A DNA stretch of 64,000 bases. It comes from Oscheius sp. JU75. Taxonomy: Eukaryota > Nematoda > Chromadorea > Rhabditida > Rhabditidae. The stretch spans positions 7,750,001 through 7,814,000 of the forward strand of contig JASJZC010000007.1 of NCBI GenBank assembly GCA_037178855.1, given 5' to 3'. The translations under genes and the position numbers were made by a program. Positions 1 through 12,569 of the stretch are shown here, piece by piece. The notes beneath the pieces are model-generated. The model saw only the letters and a program-made list of their open reading frames with translations. It was not told the DNA's origin and searched no databases. Position 1 is the first letter of the stretch. Each line of letters begins with the position of its first letter.

Positions 1-1650
1 TCGTAGTGTTGTACAAGCAAATATTTAGGTGTTGAACTAATAACGTCTTCAACATTTGATAGGAGCAAAGTAGTCAGTAACTACGATCAGTATCAGTACT
101 TCTAATTATGATAGGATGGAAGTATACAGTGTGAACAGGGTATCTGCTGTGTTATGATGATAAAAGTTGAATTTCAAATTTCATGTTAAACATGCATGTC
201 AAAAAAAAATGCCTACCGACATTACCACTAATATGTATGATTCGACCTCTGAGTGATAGAAAGTGTTGTAGAACGCTTGAGCATTGAATTATAGCAGTAT
301 ACTACAATCATTTTGCTTGTAAGGATTGAAACATGTTTATATAATTCCTCCTTTACAAAAGTAAAATAGCGTATAGAAATTTCATGTTGCTATCCGGACT
401 TGGATTGGCTTTGTATTTTAGATTAATTGCATTGCCAAACACGTGCTGTTTTTGTGAGCTTTTAAACCATTATACTGTCTGAGCTGATTGTTCGAATATC
501 ACAAAACTTTTCTACGGATGCACGGTCTCGAGTACATCTGCGCTTTTAATCCACTTTTTGACTTTGCTAATCACTTTATCGGTCTTCTCCGAATATATTG
601 CAACGTGGTATTGTCTCTCGAGACGTTCCGACCACAGAAGATTGATATCAATAGTGATATAATCTGCCCGTACGAGCGGTGATTGACTATTTCCATCAGT
701 GGCTATCAATTGAGGCCACCGCGCCCTTTACAGCGTGTCACCGAAATTGGCGTCGATGATAATGGACGATTAGAAAAGTATTCGTTGCCAATGATCTTTA
801 CAGATGCTTTGATACACTGGTACAAAAAATGACTGTTAATATGAGCATCTTTCCAACAGTAGTCATCGATTCGGCCTCTGTTTTGTGTCTATTCCTTATC
901 ATGGCGCCATATGAAAAAGACAGCCAGCGATCCCGTTTTCACTCCGTACTTTTGAAATTTTGAAAAGCCCCGCGAATATTCCAAGTTTTCAGCAGAGGTG
1001 AAAGATTATTTTGATGGAATAGACAGACATTTATTTTGAGACTGGCAGACACGGCTGTCTCGTTGAATGATCCGGACGATTGGCGCGAAACGAGCACAAT
1101 ACGTCTTTCTTACCTCCGCAACAGCAGTCTGTGCACTTTTTGCCCAACGTTCAATTAGGTTATCCGGCCGGAGGCCCCTTACGAAAACACTATGGGATTA
1201 AGGGTCTGGTTGCAATAGTCAAAATGGAATTAATTTGGCACGGGGGGACTCGTCCGCAAAAGTGGAGCCTATTATGCCTATTATATTGGGGTCGATATAG
1301 AAACGAGATGAGAAGAACCAAGAGGGGGAGCTTGCGATTCCAGCAATACAAAACACAAGCTTTAATCACAGTCTAGGATTACAGCTAGTATTTCGCATTG
1401 ATGGTCAGGCAAATTGGAACGGGAAGAGAGACAGAGGTCGCTGGTGTGACAGTCGAAGGCGAGGCAGCCGCTGATAAGCACTGTGCGTCCCAACTGGCAG
1501 CCCCCTCCGTACAAAGCACGCCCCTCGCTCTCTTCTCTCTCGCTCGGCGGCCCCGAAAGGACGCGCGCCCCCTGTGTCAGGAATTTTTCCGAGGTGCCGG
1601 CCACACAAAAGATTAAAAGAAAGGAAAGAGTACAAAAATATGGACACTTC
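1..1650. other. Intergenic sequence, nothing recognised
   Basis: No open frame here combines a start, plausible splice sites and recognisable protein content. The short frames overlap one another on both strands and look random. The right part (about 1490-1600) is locally GC-rich and lies downstream of the neuropeptide gene on the minus strand. Confidence 0.5.
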
Positions 1651-1670
1651 TTTATTCAACAGCCTTTATT
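1651..1670 (-). terminator. Two AATAAA polyadenylation signals of the neuropeptide gene
   Basis: On the minus strand AATAAA occurs at 1670-1665 and again at 1656-1651, about 50 and 65 bases past the stop codon of the neuropeptide precursor. Position and orientation fit 3' end formation for that gene. Confidence 0.6.
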
Positions 1671-1720
1671 CCTCTAGCAGTAACAGACATGACAAGAGAG
1701 TATGAAAGGGAGGAAAGAGG

Positions 1721-2447
1721 TCAGCGTCCAAAGCCAATGTTGAATGCACGTGGGTCCATAATATTTCTCTTAGACTGGCTCAGAGAGCGGAGAAGATTTC
1801 TGACGACCTGTTCACGGTCAAAGCGCTTATTCATGAACGGGTCGAATCGCTTGAAGAAGGGGTCAAAACGTTTGTACATGGGGTCAAATCGCTTGGAGAA
1901 GGGATCGAAGCGTTTGTAGATATCAAAACGCTTTTGGAAGGGATCGAAACGTTTGAAGACATCGAACCTTTTTGACAGAGGGTCGAACCTCTTATTGAAA
2001 GGATCGAAGCGCTTCTGGTAGGGATTGAATCTCTTGCTGAACGGGTCAAAACGCTTGTAGAGATCGAATCGCTTCATCAAGGTCTCTACCGTATTGGCCT
2101 TTTTTTCGTCGGTGCCAAAGTCCGGTACAGAATTTTCCAGTTCTTCGTTGTCTGGAAGATAAGGAAAGGATGAGAGTTGTCCCCACGTACGGCCACTGTC
2201 CTCAGGAGCGTCGGAGATTGCCACACTTCTCTTCAATTCCACATCGAAGCGTTTCCTCATCCTGTAAGAAATATTGGCCTTTTCCTCCCCACTAGACACT
2301 GATGATTTACAGGTCTCCCGGCTGTCGACACAAAAAGCACCGTAACTTATACGCACATATGGGTCAGACAAGGACTTACTCGGACTCCATATCTGCCGCC
2401 ACATAGGCAAAAGAGGCTACCAACACTATATGAAAAAGTGTACCCAT
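1721..2447 (-). CDS. Secreted multi-copy FD-peptide neuropeptide precursor
   Basis: Two exons (2447-2380 and 2321-1721) joined by a 58-nt GTAAGT...CAG intron in matching phase give about 222 aa. Exon 1 encodes a signal peptide beginning MGTLFHIVLVASFAYVAA. After an acidic spacer, twelve consecutive short peptides follow, each bounded by Lys-Arg: FDLY, FDPFS (twice), FNPYQ, FDPFN, FDPLS, FDVF, FDPFQ, FDIY, FDPMY, FDPFF and FDPFMN. A further FDVEL copy lies nearer the N terminus. None has a Gly before Lys-Arg, so these would carry free C termini. The precursor ends in a longer segment whose last residues are NIGF-Gly-Arg, an amidation signal. An internal 39-nt GT...CAG stretch (about 2156-2194) could be a further in-frame intron. 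A TTTTCAG acceptor lies 3 nt before the ATG. Signal peptide plus repeated dibasic-flanked peptides is diagnostic of a neuropeptide precursor; I do not recognise this family, and it is not FMRFamide-like. Confidence 0.85.
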
Positions 2448-2459
2448 CACCTGAAAATA

Positions 2460-4500
2460 TTGTTTGTTTCGAGAAATATTTTATGCAAAGGCGGATGAGA
2501 TCATGGTGTTGATGACGTTAGGGATTCTGAGGAAAGAAATTTTTTTTTTAGAGATGATCTAATTGCGTTTCTGGGCCTATGATTGAAAAAGAGAGCAAGA
2601 AAGGGCGTCTGCACCTATTGGGCTCCTAACAATGGAGATCAAGGAAGTAGTCCTTCCAGGGGCTACCCATGAGAAAGAATCACATCATTCTGGCGCGGCA
2701 ATATGGTCCAGGCACGCCACAAGCTCCACGGTTTCTCTAATTTTAAGCCTACTCCAGCGGAAAACTACATTTGGTCACGCAATTCCGATGAGAGAAGCTC
2801 AGATTTTTCTTGGAAGGCGGCAAGCTGAAAAGGCACAAAAAAATGGCATAACTGCCGTCATTGCTCTAAAAACGCCTACACATGTAGTGACGGAAGCGGG
2901 GCTGTTTTGGTCAAAGCCAAAATTGCCTCGGTTAGTCTGAGAAAATTGTTAAGGAACCCCACCATTGGAGGGTCAAAAGTAGGCTCGGAAGGCGGCTGGG
3001 ACAAAACAAAGATAGGAAACTATATTAAAAGAAGAAGCTGCGGCTATAAACGAAATTTGGGACCTCCTTCCCCACGAACTGAGCATGCTACGACCATTTA
3101 AGAAATCCTCCGCGCTATCCTCTTAGTTATGACGTGTAGTAGTTGTGAATACGTTCAAATTTTGACTAACAAGGACAGTTTTAATTCCAGAGTCTGAGAC
3201 ATTAACCACAGTAAAACTTGTTGACAAAACTTTAAGCACCACCGCTAAGGCATAAGGTTGAAGAACTGACGCCAGCGAAGATTGAGGAAGCGACGTCGGA
3301 GATTTAATTGTTAATTTAAGGCGAAAAGCCGGGCCTCTTTGCAAGGACGGCAGGGAATCCGGAGAGGGCATGGTACCATTGAGCTCCAAAATGAAGTGCA
3401 TATGATTCAGTGGCAAATAACTAACTTAGGGGGTAGTCAATCTTCTACATGGTGGCTGACACCCCAAGAGAGTTACAAACCAGGAAAAAGAGAAAGCGAG
3501 AGCGGCTAGCATGTCCAAGGATATGGCAGAGAACGTAATGGGCCGTAAAGGGTTGTGAGTGGACAACAGCCTCCTTGAAGTTGGAAAAGCTGCAAATGTG
3601 GGACTACAAACAGGATGACGAGTTATAACAAAGATGAAGCCAACTTGAGCTAGCCACTGATTTTGCTACTTACAACGAGAAGGATGTAGGCGAAAGGGTA
3701 CGCAAGGGTACGCTTCACCTCATTCGAGAACAATGGCAACAGGGAACACCTCGTCCTCCTTAGACGAAAAAGTATGCGTTCTTTTGAGAAACTATGAAAT
3801 TTCTGGAAACACGAAAAGGTTCTATGCAATCCATGTTCAGTGAGACTTCAGTTTCAGAAATCGGATCGTGACAGCATTCTCAGCAATCTGATTCCTTCTT
3901 GCAGTATATCTTCAATACTTCGTCTGAAGCCTGAGAACTGCAATGGTCTGGATGCTGAGACTTTTTTTCTTATTCTATGCAATCTCGTCTTTGTATTACT
4001 AACAAACTTTTTTGTGAATCAAACTCACCCCTAAATTTTCTGCATGTTCTCTGATTAGCTTCAAAATCTCTACAAAATGATATTTTACAAAAACTTTTGA
4101 TCTCGGATGAGTCTTTTGCCTCCAAACCCTTTTGAACGGACAAGGTTCCGATTATTTAGTAAGAGAGATTGGTTACAGTTCCAATGTCTTTTATGGTTCC
4201 CAATTTCAGTAAAGAGTTTTCTAGAAACATAGTTATCTATTGACCCGATTGAAATTTTTCCTGATCTTCGGTGTAAGAGCAAAAACCTTGAAACTTGACA
4301 CCTAGTGATTGGCAAGAAACAAAGCGTACGTTTCAGACGGACACTTTGGTTCATATACATCAGAGCCTCTGTTATCGATAGGGCAGTTTTCCATAGTCAC
4401 GGTTATACATGGAGCCGCGTGATGAAATTTTATCCTTTATCCGCGGCTGTTTTCACAGCTAAATACTCAGTAAGGTAAAGGTAACGTTTCTATCTGATTC
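2460..4500. other. Intergenic sequence, nothing recognised
   Basis: Upstream flank of the neuropeptide gene; its promoter presumably lies here but I could not place it. Short open frames are scattered and show no splice-consistent protein. Confidence 0.4.
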
Positions 4501-4504
4501 AATT

Positions 4505-4750
4505 GCAGAGATCCTTGAAGAGCTCTGTGAGTCAAGCTCCTGCGGGGTCTTGCGACGCCAACCGTGGCGAGGGGCCAGGTCGCGAAGCATTACGTTCCAA
4601 AGCTGCCCAACCTTTTCTAGATACGCCTTCACTTTCATAGCAAGCTAATACCAAGTTACCGACCTACGAGAGGATGGAAGTCTTGGTTGGACCGCAATGG
4701 GGATGGAACTTGGGACCCTTTTATTAGCGCTGCGCCACCTGCCACTCCGT
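4505..4750 (-). mobile_element. Candidate tRNA-derived SINE
   Basis: On the minus strand, 4738-4726 reads TGGCGCAGCGCT, close to the polymerase III A box. About 10 nt later 4717-4701 reads GGTCCCAAGTTCCATCC, which looks like a tRNA T-arm/B box. The A-to-B spacing is shorter than in a functional tRNA and no cloverleaf closes, so this looks like a decayed tRNA head followed by a body running toward 4505. Element ends and family are not determined. Confidence 0.45.
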
Positions 4751-4759
4751 ATTATTATA

Positions 4760-7700
4760 CAAATGACTGTATTACGTGAAGTAAATTGAATCGTTTCTGA
4801 CACGGACCATGTTGATGGTTTCGTTTCTCATTTGAGCTTCTTTTAAGACAATCTTGGTCCCTCTTTGCGATCTGGCTCGCTGGCTTGTTCCTGCTTCAAC
4901 CGACCTCCTGCTATTTGACACCAGCGCAACAACATGTCTGTAATTATCCCATCACTTCAAGGTTTGCTCTCGTCAAGTCGACGGTCTATGAAAAGAGATC
5001 CTTATTGAAGAAGAACACACACGTATATGTGGTATCTGTTGTATTCTCTGCAGAATCCGGAAGCCTATGAATGAATTAACCATGCTTCTCAACTAAGCAA
5101 CGAGAGCACCCCAGTTAGAGTCAGCGCCCCTGACGTAACAAGATTATTATGATGATAAAAAAATCAACAAATTGAACATTCTGCTCTCCGTCCCAAAAAT
5201 AACTGTTCTTCATCATGGAGGCATGCCTTTTCAAAAAACGTGAATGTTTATTTTGACCCTGAATGTAGTCATGGAACGCTAGTTGAGCAGATATATATTA
5301 AGGTGTGTCTCAGCCGCTTCCGATGTGGGATAGGACATCACTTGAGTCAGTAACGCTGGCTCACAGGGTTTTAGAATCCTTTTCGTTTATTTAAACATGC
5401 TTTGAACTAATTCTTCCCTCGAACTTCGAGGATTCGTTTTGCGCGAGTTTGTCATGATTCATTTTACTCTTAGCTCTATATTCTGAGGTACTTCGAATGG
5501 TTAAGGTATAAAAACTCCGGATGAAGTTATACATTTACGTTTCACAAAACGTTCGGCTGTCGAAGTTAAAACTGTTTGGAATCACCCCTTTCTGGGGAAC
5601 ACGAATTTGTCTTCTGTAACGTTTGGAAACTCAAAACTTTTACTGTTTGCTCTTATAAATGTGCACACAAGCAAAGCATTGTTTGTGAATAGGAATTCCA
5701 GCAGTGATGAAAGTCTTGTAGCTTACATTTGCAGTACTCGTCACGCAACATCGTAACTCACAGGTCAGTTTACCGAAAAGCGAAATTGAAGCCGCGGTCA
5801 GCAACAGTTGCCACCGAGCGGAAAGACGACAGTGATTCTTGTTCCTCCCAAGAACATATCTGATCCCGGAATGTTTCCTTCTGGAAATGCCTTCTTTGTG
5901 CCCTTATCGGATCTCACTTTCTCCTCTATTCTCTTTGAGTCAAAAACTTTCACTGGTGACTGCCTTCTTTGTGCCCTTATCGGATTTCTAATTGGGATAT
6001 TCGCTCCCAGAAGGCCTTCCCGTTCACACCTCCTGCCTGGCATCGTAGAAGAATCAAATTTCGCTGGAAGTTAACACTGTTTGATCTCTCTGACCCTCTA
6101 TAGCTTTCTCCTGTGACTACAGCCTCCTTGCCTCAATTACAGAACAAAGCTAATTTATCTCCGAGGACTCTGGTGCATATTCTATGATGAATCAGAAGAA
6201 AGGGTCTAATCGGTTACTCGACGAATCTGTTAGGGTAGGGACACATCTTTAAGATGAACGACGGTCTTCAGTTGTCTTAAGTCGTCACCTCATCTGTCAA
6301 ATATAGCGGGTCGAAAGTCGGGGTTGCAAAAATTCCGAGTGAAACTCTGTTTATAGGCCTAGGGTGGGTAGCGTGCTGCCATTTTTGAATCATCTTCTGG
6401 CCCAGACCAGATTCCTACTTCCGCTATTCTCCACAAGGCAAAGATTGGTAATATAAGTTTCTTTAAGCCTTAGTTCAACTATTTCACACGTTATGAACGT
6501 GTGAAAAAGGGTCCGTTGAGGGACTCTTTGATATTCTATTTTCTATTCATGATCAGCGACTAAAATTTGATCTTTTATGAGATTTAGGGTTGCAGAGGTG
6601 CAGAAAATGTGCAGCTACTTTGAGGTGAAGAACAAAAGTTCGGTGCCTTGTAGTGAAAAGCGTTTCTGATTGATAGAAACAGTACAATCTTAGAAGGTCA
6701 TCATATACATTTCTGCTGTCAATGCTTAGTAAGTCAAAATAGGATATTTTTGTACTTCTCCAAGCAATGTTCATTACAAAGCCTGCCAAACATCTAAGAA
6801 CAGAGTTCTTTGATCCAACTTATAAAGAATTCCTGAAAATCCGGAATATCCAGAAAGTTTCCGATTACGGAACAGCTCCCTGCATCTACTTTTTTGAGTG
6901 CGCGCCCACACTGGATTTTGTTACTCCCTGTTAGGTCATCAAACGCGCAATCAATTGAAACAACTGCGTACTTAACAAAAACGAGCCCATCCTTCCTATT
7001 AAACACTTTGAGCCAGTCTCAATGTAGGCGTAATGGGTGGGAGTTTGAGGCATAACATAGGGGCGGCGCTTAGAAACAGAGGCTGACGACTGAACACATT
7101 CTAACGACGCTACTGGCACGGCAGAGCTTCTTCCGTTAACTGCAGTCATGCAGACTGACCATGTAAGTCACCTTGATATAGCTCTAAGCACCTCCCGAAG
7201 CTATTTTTCTCATGTCAACTGCTTTTCCCCTTGTGTTAGGTAACTTATACCAACCTTTATGTTTTTTTCAATTGTTGTTCCTGCTGACTATAGTTCCTAC
7301 AACTTTCAGATCAGATCACGGCCAATAGTGTTTGCGTGTTTGTGAATGGCAAGAAAGTAGCTATGATAAGTATACTGTATTAGTTCTCTCTAAGATTAAT
7401 GGCAAGCTTACATGTTTAGGTTCAGTTGCCCAAAACTTCAAGTTTTAATTTTAATTCCTTTAAAATAGATATTGTAGTCGACGTGTAAAAGGTGAGAAAA
7501 TCTGGACATTTGAGCCCTCAGCAGCTATTTGAACACAGCTGTCATCACCTCAAGACAAATTTTACCAATACGCCAGTTTCCTCTCTCGCAATCCCTGCTC
7601 TGTAAGCTGAATTCGAACAGAAGGCCAACCCACAAACATATTCATATTTTTGTGAATAGCTGAATATCTCATGTCGAGGAATTCGTGTGGCTATCCATTC

Positions 7701-9620
7701 CTATTCTTCTAGCAACCCGATTTGTTTTGAGAGAGAGAGAGCGCTGCATTAAAGACCATTCCTAAAATTGTCTTTGCCTCAACTTTAAGCATTTTACGCC
7801 CTAGCTTTTGTCCGTTTCCTCATTCCAATCAGTGTGCGCCTGGCGCCATATTTTAAAACCAACAAGTTGGTTCGAAAAACAGCTAATGTTCACAAACCCG
7901 GTCCAAATTCTGTCACTCGTCTATGGGTCAACATGAGGCTAATTTGAATCTCTTTTCTCACAATTTGGCCTATTTGTAGTGGATCGAAGATTCAAAAAGT
8001 CAAGGAGATTGTCTTGTTCGAACTAACTACTTTTGTTTTTAGAGGTGTCAAGCCCTTGTAACTTGAGCTAGCCACAAACAAATGGGGTGTCACATCAAAC
8101 GATGGCCCCTAGATCAACACAAAAGCAGTTTGAGCATCATCTTCTTCGCGCCCCGCCAAACTTGGTTTTCCCGTAATTTAGTTAATGTGATTGTTCTCCT
8201 GGATTTGGATGTGGAAGAGAAAGTCACACGTCCTCCCACAACCTTTTTTTTTGCAAATTTGGCACCTCATCATAACCTAATCTTCTCTCGGAAACCTGAG
8301 AACATTGTATTGTTTTGCAGAGACAGAAGTTCCAAATTTTCACGTCGACGTGGTCTTTAATGGTCTTCTGATAAAACAACATGCTTATACGGGGGCTTTT
8401 CTTAGTGACGGAAAATCTCTTGCGAGAAATCTTTTGCTCTAAGAATAATAATTCTCGGCCTCTTGGTTCGAGAGGCTCCCTGCGAACAAAGAAAATCTAC
8501 TCGGTGATGCCCCTGAAGTGCTCATTGCCAGGCCGTCGTGGCCGCAATCAGCCTCGAATTCCACATAAAAATATGATAGAATATATACCAGACATTCTCA
8601 AAAAATATCTAATGGATTCCAGATCCTGTTGAGCTTTTCCAGCCGAGGACCAAATCTGAGCTTTTATTGTCCGTGATCAGTTGGGCGCGCAAAAGGTGAT
8701 TTGTGGTTTACGCTGGCACAGCTTCGGGGCATGTGAGGGATTGGGGCTCATTAATGTGCGTCGCGCAGCAGGCACACGACTGTCCGTAACTACATGTGAG
8801 AATTGAGACGAGAATGAAAAAGTGGGATGGGGCTTTGAAGTTTTAGACTTTTTCTCCTAATGAGATAATGAGAGGACAATTTGTCGAGGAGCCAAAAGTC
8901 GGAGGATGAGCACAAATCTTTTTAGTGTTAATGCACATCAGCACATGTTCTTCTATTTCTTCTCTTTCTTGAATTCCCCCGTTCTTACTAACCTATGGGC
9001 TCGAATATTGTTGTCGAGGTTACAAAGTTGGACTCGGCGAGGTTCAAAACCTCCATTGTGGTAGAGAATACTTCACAAGGAACAGCTAACCCGGACAAAA
9101 TAACTTGGCAAAGCATATTCATAGAAAGAGAGGGAATATGGTGACGCAAAAGATGAAAGACAACTTTTTGGGCAGTTCGTAACAGACTGTTCCCAAGAAT
9201 ATTTTGGGGCCCTTCTAGTGCAGTTTGTGCTACGATTTTCAGTAGATAAGTAGTTGCAACCATTACAGGGAAAGACATTGACTTTCGGAAAAGTGTTTCG
9301 TGTTCCAAAGTAATAGATCTCTGTCTTCCTTTGTCCGAAATGTTCTTCGCTGTTCCAACTTTTTTCTGCAGGAGAGCCTTCCATATTGCGAGGGTGTGGG
9401 TCTTTCCAATTGTCACTATTTGTGCAGAGCACAGAGACCTCCATCCATCTGTCATAATTACACTGATCCTTGATTCTGCTCTCGTCATGTATTCCTCTAG
9501 CATATTTAAGAAACAAAGGAGCAAACTTGTATCGAAATACGACTCCCGTATGTTAATTTGATGCCTAATTACTAAGAGATCAGGTTCTCTGAGCAAAAGT
9601 TTCTGTATCGTAAAGTTACT
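4760..9620. other. Long intergenic stretch without a supported gene
   Basis: Nothing here could be assembled into a gene. A minus-strand frame at 8988-9596 (about 200 codons) has no upstream ATG context, signal peptide or domain I can defend. A short direct repeat (about 24 bp, two copies) occurs at 5889 and 5961, and a short GA run occurs near 7730. The right end is the upstream flank of the amine receptor. Confidence 0.4.
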
Positions 9621-9629
9621 TTTCAGGAC

Positions 9630-12460
9630 ATGGTGTTTCGCGCCATAGACTCCATTAGGGAGTCTTTGCTTAACTCCACGCCCATCGTGATGGAGCCTTC
9701 AGGGATGCCGATGGAGGCACCGTTACGCAACAGTTCCATCATTCCTACAGTGGAGCTCGTCCTAGGAACCATCACTTATTTGGTGAGTTTTTTTTTAAAC
9801 CTGATCTTTACCCTTGATTCTAAGTCTTGTTAAAATAAAAAGACGGAAGAGCTAATTACCACGAAGGGCTCCATAATAACCTTTTGCTCTGGTTAGACTC
9901 TTTCTCGGAGAGTAGAATACGTCTTTGGAAGATCAATTCGAGTTTGCTTCTTAAAGTTTTTAATCCTTAAGGAGATCTGAATCTCAGACATGTGTGGCCA
10001 TAGCATTGTTGTCCTATGAAGCGTGGATAATTTTACAATCAAGACATTGCCGCAGATTTTTGAAAACATGACCCACGTGTCTTAAGATTCCATAGTGTGA
10101 TTCTTGAAAGATGAGTGTAACAAGGAACTAAGACTAAAAGTTATTTCTAGGGTGAAGGGTTCCAATAGAGAGCACTTGTTCTAGCCTCACATTTGGCAAA
10201 TGCCTTAGTTTAACGTTACCACATGATAGGATCACTAAGAAAATAAAGCGTGCAGTTCTCACTGGGTAGTTGTTCCATAGAATGTTAGAAGTAACTCCAC
10301 AGATTGAGTTATAGAGTTTATGTCTGTCCTACTACAAAGTGACAGTAAACATACGGCAAAATGCTTCGTTGGAAATACTGCGTAAATTTTTACGAGAATC
10401 TGCTGTTTATATTAAAGTTGAGTTCAGGTAATCATCACAATGACAGTGGTCGGCAACACGTTGGTCGTCGTGGCAGTCTTCAGCTATCGTCCCCTGAAAA
10501 AAGTACAAAACTATTTTCTCGTCTCCTTGGCAGCTTCCGATCTGGCTGTCGCGATATTCGTCATGCCGTTACATGTCGTCAAGTTTCTAGCAGGTAAGAG
10601 TTTTGTTGCTGTGTTTCACAGACCGCTTGATCTCAATTGTTGCGTGCTAAGGGAACACTGAAGCAGTTCTTCTTCAATTGATGAGCCGCGCGACGAATGT
10701 CTAACACTACTTACCAAATCACGACGATACGAGTGCAATTAGACGGCATAGAAAAGCATTGTGCCAGAGCTTCCATCCGCTGTCAGGGGGTCTTTAAAAC
10801 GCTTTTGGGGAGGAGGCACAATGTCATGACTGGTAATCGAGAGACTAATTTGAAGTCCGGAAGCTCACTAGGGCTCTTTCGCGCTCTGAAAACAACCCAG
10901 AGTTTCGGGGAAGACATATACACAAGCTGTCGGTAAAATCGAGTAAATTACTTTTAAGGCCGGCTCAGACAAGCTGTCTCGATAATTGTTAACTTCCGCT
11001 TGAAGATAGTAGCGCTGTCTGAGGGCAAGTTGCGAAAAAAGGCATGTTAGAGTGTTGCCATTCTGAAGCAAAGTTCATCGCCAATTGTAAAAACTATCAT
11101 TGGGCGACACAGTACTGAACTTCTTCGAAAAAAAAAGATTAAAATTTCAGATGGTCGATGGTTACTCGGAGTCGCTGTGTGTCAATTTTTTACAACAGCG
11201 GACATTCTGCTGTGCACATCCTCAATACTGAATCTGTGTGCGATAGCAATAGACAGGTACAAAAACTTTTCAAAATTTTTGGAATGCTCTCTTTTCCAGA
11301 TATTGTGCCATCCACGATCCTATCAATTACGCTCAGAAACGAACGCCCAAGTTCGTTTGTATAGTGATAGCAGTGGTAAGGTTGATTTCACCATCGTTCA
11401 TATTTTGCTTCAGGTATGGGTCCTCTCCGTCATGATATCCGTCCCTCCAATTATTGGGTGGAACGACTGGTCATCTCAAAAGCTCCGTGACCAGTGTGAA
11501 CTCTCCACAGAAAAGTGACTTTTAGTCTTCGGACAAAAAGAACATTCTATTTGCAGAGCTTTTGTCGTCTATTCGGCTTCCGGGTCCTTTTTTCTCCCAC
11601 TCCTTGTTATGGTCGTCGTCTACGTGAAAATTTTCATAAGTGCACGACAACGAATTCGAACAAACAGAGGTAGTTTTACAAAGAAGGAACAAGTCTCTAA
11701 TTTGCTTATAGGACGCAGTGCCTTGATGAGGATTCAGGCAGCGCCCGGACAGGAAGACATTAAGGACAGAAGGAATTCTCAGAAGAGTTCGGGTGATAGT
11801 ATTGTGATCAATGGATCGCCGAAACCGGATGAGAAGAGCTCTCTAGTCTTTACAGACGGAAATACTACAGTCACTACAGTACAGCCTTCGGTAACTGACT
11901 TATATAAGAAAGTTACGGTATGCAATTCAGACTGTGGACAACAATGTTCCAAAGATAGATGGTCTGACCAAGTCGATGAAGTACGCAAACGCAAGAAAAC
12001 CAGATCCGGCCAAAAATGGGTCATCTGTTGAAGAAGACGTGAGTAGCATTTCTCTTTATCTATTGAAATGTTGTGCAACTCCGAAATTTTCAGAATCCCA
12101 CGGCCGTGCTGCGAAAACGAGAGAAAATCAGCGTGGCCAAGGAAAAACGGGCAGCAAAGACGATAGCAGTTATTATTTTTGTCTTCTCCTTTTGCTGGCT
12201 TCCCTTTTTCTGTGCTTACGTGATTCTTCCATTCTGTGAATCTTGCTCACTTCATCCGAAGGTAAAAAGCTTCCAATGTTTGTCCAACACCCAAATTTTA
12301 GGTCAGTCAAGCCTTCACCTGGCTAGGATATATTAATTCATCATTAAATCCGTTCTTGTACGGCATTCTAAATCTCGAATTCCGTCGAGCCTTCAAGAAA
12401 ATCCTCTGTCCAAAATCTGCCCTCGAACAACGGAGAAGAAGATTAAGTCAACAGCCATAA
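9630..12460 (+). CDS. Tyramine/octopamine-type G protein-coupled receptor
   Basis: Nine exons (9630-9782, 10428-10593, 11151-11256, 11300-11375, 11414-11514, 11557-11890, 11931-12038, 12094-12261, 12302-12460) join in frame to about 456 aa. The N terminus carries NST and NSS glycosylation sites. TM1 has [10 protein letters not shown] and TM2 [18 protein letters not shown]3 reads [23 protein letters not shown], which contains the amine-binding Asp and DRY. ECL2 runs into [11 protein letters not shown]5 has [16 protein letters not shown]6 FCWLPFF and TM7 NPFLYGILN. The GWNDW stretch and TM3 are those of invertebrate tyramine receptors (C. elegans SER-2/TYRA type). ICL3 is moderate in length and basic at its end ([16 protein letters not shown]), as in Gi/Gq-coupled amine receptors. 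An optional 42-nt intron (11670-11711) may divide exon 6. A TTTTCAG acceptor lies 3 nt before the ATG. Orthology within the tyramine group is not resolved. Confidence 0.9.
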
Positions 12461-12562
12461 GTGTCATACAATGTTTTTGGCCACAAACTGCTCAAAATAT
12501 GGACGAAAACGTCCACTTTCGTGCTGCGTACAGTACATTATGGGTTTCGTGCTAACCCTAGC

Positions 12563-12568
12563 AATAAA
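12563..12568 (+). terminator. AATAAA polyadenylation signal of the amine receptor
   Basis: AATAAA lies about 100 bases past the receptor stop codon on the same strand. Confidence 0.55.
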
Positions 12569-12569
12569 T

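Noticed and set aside
1721-2100. Reading the peptides as FMRFamide-like (RFD or RFamide)
   Set aside because: The Arg belongs to the Lys-Arg cleavage site and there is no Gly for amidation, so these are not RFamides.
1721-2410. Neuropeptide gene read as a single exon from 2410
   Set aside because: That reading lacks a signal peptide; splicing 2380 to 2321 restores one in phase and uses a perfect GTAAGT donor.
5808-6074. Small plus-strand frame with a hydrophobic stretch
   Set aside because: Contains an internal direct DNA repeat and has no plausible start context or splice sites.
8988-9596. Minus-strand frame of about 200 codons with MTDGW, reminiscent of hAT/DUF659 transposases
   Set aside because: Only one short motif matches, there is no ATG in context, no second transposase block or terminal repeats, and one frame of this length is expected by chance in 64 kb.
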